Shown: positions 17,887 to 24,251 of the stretch, in pieces
How the letters are laid out: the number at the start of each line of letters is the position of its first letter
How positions within the stretch are numbered: position 1 is the stretch's first letter
IMG/VR virus record: IMGVR_UViG_3300031774_000149
Location: 1 to 24,251 of that record
Length of the DNA: 24,251 nucleotides
Origin: a virus
Strand: one strand, 5' to 3'
Translations under genes and position numbers: made by a program
The notes under the pieces: model-generated
The model's database searches: none
What the model saw: the letters and a program-made list of their open reading frames with translations, nothing else
What the model was told of the DNA's origin: nothing

Positions 17887-17908
17887 AATATAATATAATT
17901 AAATAATT
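17884..17908 (-). promoter_or_regulatory. Leader element, copy 1 (25-bp identical repeat ending in the start codon)
   Basis: The 22 bases before the start codon, plus ATG, of the 275-residue gene are identical to those of the scaffold-like gene. The element is purely A/T apart from the ATG and lies between a terminator and the gene. It may be a phage promoter, a translation enhancer or both. Confidence 0.5.
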
Positions 17909-17909
17909 T

Positions 17910-17947
17910 AAAAAAAATAATAATAACCTCCACCCGAAGATGGAGGT
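17910..17947 (-). terminator. Intrinsic terminator after the major capsid gene
   Basis: On the minus strand the stem ACCTCCATC / GGTGGAGGT has nine pairs (one G-U) closed by a C(UUCG)G tetraloop, the most stable RNA tetraloop. It starts 17 bases after the capsid stop codon. U-rich sequence follows, ending in a run of eight T. This is a classic rho-independent terminator. Confidence 0.88.
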
Positions 17948-17964
17948 ATTATTAATGTGAATAA

Positions 17965-19428
17965 TTACACTCCTTTGAATAATACAAAGTTGTTAGCAGC
18001 TTGAGTTACTAAACATCTTTCTGAAAGGAAGTTTACTTCCATTGCATCAAGATCACTAGTAAATGCACCACCAACCGAACCTGTTAACCAAGATTTCATT
18101 CTTCTATCATCAGCTTGAGACGCTCTATATCTTACGTGTAAGAAAGGTCTACGGATGTTAGTTCCTAAAATTTGATCATAAACAGTTGTAGTACCAGCTG
18201 GAACTAATACTCCTTCAATAGAAGCAGGTCCAGTCATACCACCACGTGTTGACGCGTCGTTTAAGTATTTCCAGTCAGTCTTATAGAAATCATAAGAACC
18301 TCTTCTGAAACCGCTAAAACCTAAGTTTAATGCCATTTCTTCTGAGTTTTCAAATAATCCATAAGCTGTACCACCAGCAGATCCAGCAGAGATTTGAGCT
18401 AACATGTCATCAAAATCTAGAGCAGTTTGTCTGTCTAGGAATAACATGTTTTCTTCAATTGCTCCCTGAGTATCTAAGTTTCTAAGAATATCATCAAAGT
18501 CACTTATACCAGCAGATGCAGAGAAACCAACTTGTACATTACCTCTATCTTGGATAGCAGCAAACATACCTTGTGTTCCAATCTGACCGTTACCTGCAGC
18601 TCCAGAAGCAGCAGCAGCTATTTCACCTTCAACACACATCATTTCTAGGTAATCCTCAAATCTAAGTCTAGTTTCAGACTCAGCTTTTAGGTACCATAAA
18701 TAACCACCAGTTCCATCTTCAGTAGCAACTTCTACCCAACCGATCTGAGCAGTGTCAGAACCGTTTACAGTATATTTACTTCTAATAATGATAGGGTTAT
18801 TTGAGAATTGAGTAAATGAAGGAGTAACACTAATAATTTGATTAGCAGTCGCTAAAGCAGCTGCATCAAAGTTAGGAGTTGTTGATCCTTTTGCGTATTC
18901 AGAACCGTATACAAATACTTTTACTAAACCTACTAAACCAGCAGCAGCAATAGTTGCAGCAGTATAAGGTAAAGCTGTAATTGTACCAACACCGGCGCCA
19001 CCTGGAACCGTAGAAGAAACGTAACATTTAACTTCGTTTCCAAAGTCATCCATTACTACTACTGTCGATCCTACAGAGATAACGTTAGTAACACCAGCAG
19101 GAGTACCTATCCAGTTAATAACGTTAGCACCAGCTAATGTAAGTCCATCATATGCAATGTGTAATCTATTTTGTTCAGACCAGATTACTTGGTCACTTGT
19201 CATTGGTAATTCAGCACCGACCATTCTTAAGAAACCAGATAACGTTCTGTTACCATATCTTTCTACTTCTTGTTCGTAAATTTCAGGTAGATATTGCGCT
19301 GCAAAATCTCTAAAATTCGCTGGGATACCTGCACCACCACCATTATCTGTCCATTGAAGATAATTTGTAGCTAGTGCTTGTTGAGTTTGAGAAGGTACTA
19401 AACTTCCAAACTGTGGGGTTAAAGCCAT
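17965..19428 (-). CDS. Major capsid protein
   Basis: The 487-residue frame starts at ATG 19428 and is followed by a strong terminator. The N-terminus contains a block I recognise from capsid proteins of marine phages: RDFAAQYLPEIYEQEVERYG (residues 41-60), then RTLSGFLRMVGAELPMTSDQ (61-80). A Gly/Ala-rich region follows, and the C-terminal part (RRPFLHVRYRASQADDRRMK, about 425-445) ends with a strand-like FLSERCLVTQAANNFVLFKG. Length and position after portal and scaffold-like genes fit an HK97-fold capsid protein, though the fold is assumed from family and context. The gene looks rich in Ala and Gly codons compared with its neighbours, as expected of an abundant protein. Confidence 0.87.
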   Translation of the reverse strand: MALTPQFGSLVPSQTQQALATNYLQWTDNGGGAGIPANFRDFAAQYLPEIYEQEVERYGNRTLSGFLRMVGAELPMTSDQVIWSEQNRLHIAYDGLTLAGANVINWIGTPAGVTNVISVGSTVVVMDDFGNEVKCYVSSTVPGGAGVGTITALPYTAATIAAAGLVGLVKVFVYGSEYAKGSTTPNFDAAALATANQIISVTPSFTQFSNNPIIIRSKYTVNGSDTAQIGWVEVATEDGTGGYLWYLKAESETRLRFEDYLEMMCVEGEIAAAASGAAGNGQIGTQGMFAAIQDRGNVQVGFSASAGISDFDDILRNLDTQGAIEENMLFLDRQTALDFDDMLAQISAGSAGGTAYGLFENSEEMALNLGFSGFRRGSYDFYKTDWKYLNDASTRGGMTGPASIEGVLVPAGTTTVYDQILGTNIRRPFLHVRYRASQADDRRMKSWLTGSVGGAFTSDLDAMEVNFLSERCLVTQAANNFVLFKGV

Positions 19429-19443
19429 AATATTAATTTTTAA

Positions 19444-20664
19444 TTAGTTAAACTTTCGTTTTTTGATTCTCAATTTTGATGAATCTGCTCCACTAACTGA
19501 TTTTACCTTAAAACCTCCTACAAAGACGTCCCCACTGGCAACTTGCCTCGGCGCATCCGCACTTGGATTTTTAGATTTTTGTACTAAATTTTTAATACCA
19601 TCAGCTTTTCCTTGTTCATAAAAATGAGAAGCTAGTTTATCAGTATTCATCGCAGCATATAAAGCTTTATGATAACCTTCAGTGTCACTTATACTTCCTT
19701 CTTTATCAATAAATTTATTAACAAAGTTTTGAATATTAGATTGACTTTCAGCTGTTTTCACAGGATCTTTTACTTTATATCTAAATTTTTTATCTCCTAC
19801 TGTGTAATCAAAACCTTTGAAATCAGTTTGAAATAAATTATTAGTTTTTTCTTTAAAAGCTTGTTGTGATTGCTTTATAGTTTCTTGCTGTTTGTTGTAA
19901 CGATTAAAAAAATCCATAGCCTTTTGCTGCTCTTGTGTTGTCCCAGGTCTTTGCTTTATTTCAGCATAGTATTTAGATTTTTGATTTTCTAATTCCTGTT
20001 TAGCACTAGCAACAGCTTCTTTATAAGCTAGTTTTTTTCTACGTATATCTTTTGTTTCATCTAATTCTTCATCAATCTCATAATCTTCCATTATAAGAGA
20101 AATGTCATCTGAATCAAGATGAGGTTTATTTTTTCTTAAGTATTCTTTTAATAATTGATCATTATCTAGTTTAGAATAATCTTTATTAAGTTCTACATAA
20201 TCCTCTACTGTTCCACCTGTTTCATTCATGAAATCCACCAGTTTTTCTACATTTTCTGGAAGTTTAGGTGTTTCAATTTTTTGAGGTTCTTCTTTTACTT
20301 CTTTTATTGGTTTAACTTCTTCTGTAATTTCTTCAATTACTTGGACTTCAGGTTCCTTTTTATCATCTGTATCGCTGACCCGTATTTCTGTGTCCATTTT
20401 TTTGCTATCTCCGGGTGATTCGCCCATAGAAATTTCCTCTGTTTTTCGCTCTTGAATGGCATTATCTTCTGGTTTTTTAGTTAAATCAACCTTTACAACG
20501 TCTGGGATTACTTCTCCTTGAGCTTCAGGTTTAGTTAAATCAATTTTAACAGGTTCATTATTCTTTTTTGATCCTAGATCTTTTGGTTTTCTAGGTTTTA
20601 TTTTTCCTTTTAAAGAAAATTCACCTTCTTGTTTGACCTCTACGGCCGCTTTTTTATCTGACAT
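19444..20664 (-). CDS. Scaffold-like acidic head assembly protein
   Basis: ATG at 20664 opens a 406-residue frame between portal and major capsid genes, the usual place for a scaffold. The N-terminal 140 residues are highly charged and low in complexity, with Lys, Glu, Asp and Pro. They contain a short repeated motif VK(I/V)DLTK at residues 39-45 and 57-63. The middle (about 195-285) looks like a charged coiled coil (KEAVASAKQELENQKSK, then QQKAMDFFNRYNKQQ). The C-terminus is basic (KLRIKKRKFN), as in many scaffolds whose basic end binds the capsid protein. No protease catalytic motif is visible. The call is mainly from position and composition; a minor head protein is the alternative. Confidence 0.65.
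   Translation of the reverse strand: MSDKKAAVEVKQEGEFSLKGKIKPRKPKDLGSKKNNEPVKIDLTKPEAQGEVIPDVVKVDLTKKPEDNAIQERKTEEISMGESPGDSKKMDTEIRVSDTDDKKEPEVQVIEEITEEVKPIKEVKEEPQKIETPKLPENVEKLVDFMNETGGTVEDYVELNKDYSKLDNDQLLKEYLRKNKPHLDSDDISLIMEDYEIDEELDETKDIRRKKLAYKEAVASAKQELENQKSKYYAEIKQRPGTTQEQQKAMDFFNRYNKQQETIKQSQQAFKEKTNNLFQTDFKGFDYTVGDKKFRYKVKDPVKTAESQSNIQNFVNKFIDKEGSISDTEGYHKALYAAMNTDKLASHFYEQGKADGIKNLVQKSKNPSADAPRQVASGDVFVGGFKVKSVSGADSSKLRIKKRKFN
20476..20550 (-). repeat. Duplicated VKxDLTK motif in the scaffold-like protein
   Basis: VKIDLTK (residues 39-45) and VKVDLTK (57-63) recur 18 residues apart in a disordered-looking N-terminal region. They look like short linear binding motifs. Confidence 0.6.
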
Positions 20665-20686
20665 AATATAATATAATTAAATAATT
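20662..20686 (-). promoter_or_regulatory. Leader element, copy 2 (25-bp identical repeat ending in the start codon)
   Basis: This is the exact match to the element at 17884-17908 and again ends in the ATG, here of the scaffold-like gene. The further upstream bases diverge (AATTATT repeat versus T-run). The portal gene ends 27 bases before this gene starts. Confidence 0.5.
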
Positions 20687-20691
20687 AATAA

Positions 20692-23091
20692 TTAACCAAT
20701 TGGAAACATATCTTCCATTTGATTTTGTTCTTCAAAATTTATTGGTAATAAATCATTTTGTCTTTGATCTATCATTTTACTTTGCTGTGTACCAGCTATT
20801 CTTGTTCTTTTATCTTTACGATCTTCTATTTCTTTTTCACGAGTTGTTTCTCTTTGACCTTTCATTTGTTCTAACTGAACTTGATAATTAAATTCTTCAG
20901 CCATTAATGCTCGTTTTATTTCTGATTCCGTTCTCATTCTTTCTATCTCCATCTGAGACTTAGCTTGTTCAAAATTTATTTTTTGATTAGTTAAGACTTC
21001 TTGCTTTTGCACTTCAGATTCAGCAGCTGCTTGAGTAGCTTGCGTATTCGCCGCTGCTTGTTGCTGAGCTATGTCAGCTTGCATTTGTCTCTCGTAAGCT
21101 TGTTTCTTTTTACGCTTTACTTTTAGCATTTGATTTGCTAATTTTAAATTACGTATTTGTCTAATTTCAATTGCATCTTCTAAATCAATACCACCACTTG
21201 ATAAAGCAACTTGTATATTTTGTTCTAATGTAGCTTTTTCTTCATCATCTGGCTCTAGATCTAAAAATATACCAAAGTCATGTAAATTTAAGTTATTTAC
21301 TTCTTTTAAAGTAATACTATTAAAATTAGTTATACTATTTCTTAATGCATTTGCTGTTAAAGGATAATCTAACATATCACTAACTTTTTTAGATATATTT
21401 TCACACATTCTTAAAGTTAAAAACAAACTACTATTATTTATATGTTTAGTAGCAATGTTAGAAGCATTAGCAGCCATTTTTTGTAATCCTACTAATGTGT
21501 CTCTATCTGGCACAGAACCATCTCTAGCTTCACTTAATCCGGTTACATCTCTTATCATTTGTAAATAATAATTATATGTAGATATTAAACTTTGAATTTT
21601 CGCTTGTCCGGATCCAGTGGATAATTCTTGTACAGGTATTTTACCTCTATTAATATCTCCATCTTGAGTTAATGATCTACCCACAACAGAACCTGTTTGA
21701 AAATACATGTTCAAAGCTTCAGCTGGATTATAATTAGTACCATTGCCTAAATCAACTTCTGCTAAACCATCCATATCTAAGAATACACCATCTGGTACCA
21801 TTCTAGCTATAACTTGTTGTAATTTAAGATGTGTTATTTGAATCATATCTGCAAAACCAGTGATTCTACCTACAGTAGACTCAATTCTACCCTTATACAT
21901 TCTAGGTGCACATATAGCATAATTCATTTCTACTTTAGTAGTATCTGCTTTAGGTCTAGTCATATTAGGACACATTTCCCATCTTAACATTATATCAGTA
22001 CCTAAAACTTTAACTCCTCTATATAAGGTTTCTATAGTTCTACCTACTCTTTGAAAATTATCATTTTCTGGTGGATTAAAAGTATCAGGTTTTTCTAATG
22101 CTTTTTCTAATCCATATTCAGTTTCTTTAATTTTAAATACTTGATCACTATAAGTTTTGTATTCAAAATATAATAATGGAACAGTATTTTGATCCCATGG
22201 ACCATTACCATATCCATACATGTAGGTTCTATTACCTTGTTGTTGTTGTATTTTTTCTAAAGTAGCATCATCTAATGCTGGAAATTGTTTAGCTATTTCA
22301 GGTAAAGTAACTGGTTTTAATTCACCTACATAGTATATGTCTTCAAAATTTGGATCTTCTGTATAAGAATATATTAAGTAAGCTGGATCAACATAGTCAA
22401 CTGTTATACCATTAGATAGATTGAAATTAGTTTTACAAGCACCAATTCCACATGTGACTAAGTCATAATTTACCCTTCGCTTTGTCAACTCCCATTTGTT
22501 TGTATCTAATACTTGATTTATTACTTCTTCTTCAGCAATTTCTACCGCTTGCTTATAATTAAGTTGCATGTGTAGTTCTAGTTCAACTTCATCCTCAGGT
22601 AGTTTACTTTCTGGTATTGTAGTATTAAATAAAGAAGAATCAAGCTTATTCACTATATCCTGCATTGTTTGTCTAGCGAAAATATCTTGAGCTAACATTT
22701 CAGCATAATTGGTTCTTTTCTCTAAAGATTCAGGATCTTGAGCAAATGCATTTATATCATATTGTTTATTAGATATTCCATTAACTAATATATCAACAAA
22801 TTTAGATATAATAGGGACAGGTTTCCAATCTAAATTAAGATAAGATAAATCGCCATTAATAGATAATTCATCTTTATATTTAGAAGTAGGTTGTTCACCT
22901 CTTGCGTATAATCTTAATCTATTATAGTTGTTCCAAGTAGTTAAATATCTATTACCATTTGTTCTCCCTTGACTAAACCATTCCTGCTCTATAGCTTGCG
23001 CAACTTGAGTACCATATTCCCAAGAGGCTTTTTCACTATCACTAACAACTTGGCTAGGAAATGTACTATTAGTATTATAATTTATCTTCAT
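20692..23091 (-). CDS. Portal protein
   Basis: The 799-residue frame starts at ATG 23091, directly abutting the TAA of terL (TAAATG). The N-terminal and middle regions fit a large portal: YLTTWNNYNRLRLYARGEQP (about residues 49-68), PVPIISKFVDILVNGI (about 93-108), RRVNYDLVTCGIGACKTNFN (about 205-225), then QLSTGSGQAKIQSL-like sequence and DVTGLSEARDGSVPDRDT (about 515-532). The last 140 residues form a long Gln/Ala/Glu/Arg-rich helix typical of the barrel or tunnel end of large portals. It builds the dodecameric ring at the capsid vertex through which terminase pumps DNA. The family looks like that of crAss-like phages. Gene order (terL, portal, scaffold, capsid) supports the call. Confidence 0.88.
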   Translation of the reverse strand: MKINYNTNSTFPSQVVSDSEKASWEYGTQVAQAIEQEWFSQGRTNGNRYLTTWNNYNRLRLYARGEQPTSKYKDELSINGDLSYLNLDWKPVPIISKFVDILVNGISNKQYDINAFAQDPESLEKRTNYAEMLAQDIFARQTMQDIVNKLDSSLFNTTIPESKLPEDEVELELHMQLNYKQAVEIAEEEVINQVLDTNKWELTKRRVNYDLVTCGIGACKTNFNLSNGITVDYVDPAYLIYSYTEDPNFEDIYYVGELKPVTLPEIAKQFPALDDATLEKIQQQQGNRTYMYGYGNGPWDQNTVPLLYFEYKTYSDQVFKIKETEYGLEKALEKPDTFNPPENDNFQRVGRTIETLYRGVKVLGTDIMLRWEMCPNMTRPKADTTKVEMNYAICAPRMYKGRIESTVGRITGFADMIQITHLKLQQVIARMVPDGVFLDMDGLAEVDLGNGTNYNPAEALNMYFQTGSVVGRSLTQDGDINRGKIPVQELSTGSGQAKIQSLISTYNYYLQMIRDVTGLSEARDGSVPDRDTLVGLQKMAANASNIATKHINNSSLFLTLRMCENISKKVSDMLDYPLTANALRNSITNFNSITLKEVNNLNLHDFGIFLDLEPDDEEKATLEQNIQVALSSGGIDLEDAIEIRQIRNLKLANQMLKVKRKKKQAYERQMQADIAQQQAAANTQATQAAAESEVQKQEVLTNQKINFEQAKSQMEIERMRTESEIKRALMAEEFNYQVQLEQMKGQRETTREKEIEDRKDKRTRIAGTQQSKMIDQRQNDLLPINFEEQNQMEDMFPIG

Positions 23092-24251
23092 TTAATCTAT
23101 AATTTTTGATAATGAACCACTATTGTCATATTTTTTTATACCTAAATCATATTTTTGTTTAATTAATTTAGGAACTGGTCTATATTTATTTTTATTACAA
23201 GCCATAATTGCAAGTCCTGAGCTAATAGAAGCATCATGTGAAGTTCTATTATTTATATTAAATCTAGACCAATCTTCTAATGTTCTTTGGAAATACATAT
23301 CTCCATAATTAAGATCATCTAATAATCCAATCCGCTCTTCAATATAAGATTCTATAGCAGCTGCATGAGCTTGTTTTATATCTTCACTTGAATTTGGTAT
23401 ACCACCTATTTCTCTTTCAGTTACTGATAATTTATTATAAATTTTGTCAGGTCTATTCATAGCAAAACCTCTATATCCTCTTCTTTTAAAATGATATAAT
23501 AATCTAGGTTTATTATTTTCTGCTAATATTGGCATTCCGTAAAATATACAAGCCATTAAAACATCTTCAAAAAATATTTCAGCTGTTTGTGGTCTAGCTA
23601 TATATTCTAAAAAGAAATGATTAGGAGGAACATCTTCCATACTAAACTTGGTTAAACCATGAAGAGATCCATTAGAACCTCTACCATCTACTGTTCCAGA
23701 TATATCATAACTATCACAACCAAATGCTCCTAAGTTTTCATTACCTGGATATTTCCTACCTAATTTTTTTATTATATTATTTTGTAATCTTTGAGGTGGA
23801 ACCCAAGATATAAAAAATCTACCATTTTTATTGGGAACAAACATAACTTCAGTATCTTTTATTCCCCCTATCCATTGAAAAGAACCCTGGGTCACAACAT
23901 TACTATGTTTAATATCTTGATTCCAATCTATTTGTTGATAAATCCTAGTTAGATTGAATAAAGAGTTCTTAGATTCATCCCTAAAAGCATGTTTAGTTGT
24001 ACGTGGAAACTGTCTATAAAATTCATTTAAAGCATCTTGATCTTCGCTTAAACCATCTACTTCGTTTTTCCAATAATCTAAAACTCCTATTTTAATTTTT
24101 TGACCATGGGGATCTTCATCTGGCCGTGCTGGTGTGTCGAATACAGGTAAGCCATAAGCATTAATGTATCCTTCGTAATTCCATTCCATAGGTATGAACA
24201 AACTATATAATCCGCTGCGAGTCTGTCCATTGGCGTTTCGTTTTGTAACAT
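23092..24251 (-). CDS. terL: Terminase large subunit, C-terminal part with nuclease domain (5' end outside window)
   Basis: The frame is open to the window edge, so the true start and the N-terminal ATPase with its Walker motifs are missing. About 386 codons are visible. A TTG at 24201 lies in frame but is not a likely start, since the upstream codons (VTKRNANGQTRSGLYS) continue the protein. Numbering from that TTG, the RNase H-like nuclease shows the expected acidic residues: Asp163 and Asp166 in FGCDSYDISG, Glu228 in PILAENN, and Asp323 in HDASISSGLAI. It cuts concatemeric DNA and powers packaging through the portal. The neighbouring portal gene follows without a gap. No small terminase subunit is present in the window. 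Confidence 0.93.
   Translation of the reverse strand, partial: VTKRNANGQTRSGLYSLFIPMEWNYEGYINAYGLPVFDTPARPDEDPHGQKIKIGVLDYWKNEVDGLSEDQDALNEFYRQFPRTTKHAFRDESKNSLFNLTRIYQQIDWNQDIKHSNVVTQGSFQWIGGIKDTEVMFVPNKNGRFFISWVPPQRLQNNIIKKLGRKYPGNENLGAFGCDSYDISGTVDGRGSNGSLHGLTKFSMEDVPPNHFFLEYIARPQTAEIFFEDVLMACIFYGMPILAENNKPRLLYHFKRRGYRGFAMNRPDKIYNKLSVTEREIGGIPNSSEDIKQAHAAAIESYIEERIGLLDDLNYGDMYFQRTLEDWSRFNINNRTSHDASISSGLAIMACNKNKYRPVPKLIKQKYDLGIKKYDNSGSLSKIID

Noticed and set aside
20665-20691. A terminator between portal and scaffold-like genes
   Set aside because: The gap is AT-only with at best weak AT pairing and no GC stem, so it does not resemble the hairpins found after the capsid gene.
1538-20891. 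Other short plus-strand frames (1538-1726, 8188-8382, 12233-12418, 17240-17596, 20700-20891)
   Set aside because: All are antisense to well-supported genes and show the composition expected of antisense AT-rich coding DNA.
24199-24201. TTG at 24201 as the start of the terminase gene
   Set aside because: The frame continues upstream to the window edge with plausible terminase sequence, and the visible part lacks the ATPase domain, so the gene begins outside.
1-24251. CRISPR arrays, tRNA genes, insertion sequences or attachment sites
   Set aside because: No regularly spaced repeats, cloverleaf-like segments, transposase genes or terminal inverted repeats were seen; nearly all bases are within phage structural genes.

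Overview
The window is a contiguous piece of a tailed double-stranded DNA phage genome, AT-rich throughout. All supported genes lie on the minus strand, so transcription runs from position 24251 towards 1. No cellular, plasmid or integrase-type gene is visible. The gene set fits a lytic, short-tailed (podovirus-like) phage of a low-GC, probably aquatic bacterium. The portal, ring, stabilization and terminase proteins read like families I associate with crAss-like phages and uncultured marine phages. That placement is by recognition, not by search. None of the gene starts has a convincing Shine-Dalgarno sequence; they are preceded by A/T-rich leaders instead. This habit and the family resemblance both point to a Bacteroidota host, possibly a marine flavobacterium.

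Layout in transcription order. (1) Packaging and head: terL (C-terminal part, nuclease domain), portal, acidic scaffold-like protein, major capsid protein. A strong intrinsic terminator with a UUCG loop follows the capsid gene. (2) A single 275-residue gene of unknown role, followed by a second, weaker UUCG hairpin. (3) Neck and tail: two head-tail connector/ring proteins (254 and 417 residues), a giant 1665-residue stabilization/tail protein, and a 491-residue protein that resembles the second half of stabilization proteins. (4) A distal cassette: a small GNAT-like acetyltransferase, an Ala-rich 227-residue protein, a 516-residue protein, and an open reading frame of at least 1938 codons that runs off position 1.

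The order ring proteins, GNAT, small Ala-rich protein, medium protein, giant protein parallels T7 genes 11-12 then 13-14-15-16, the internal virion proteins that form the DNA-ejection channel. I infer that genes 4-7 from the distal end are an ejection cassette. The most interesting element is the giant protein. It has an acidic N-terminus, several hydrophobic stretches and a zincin-type HExxH motif near residue 1197, suggesting a virion-carried metallopeptidase.

Genes are tightly packed. The largest gaps are 78 bases (after the capsid gene) and 47 bases (after the 275-residue gene), and both contain hairpins. There is no gene-free stretch over 300 bases. No tRNA, rRNA, CRISPR array, insertion sequence or attachment site was seen.
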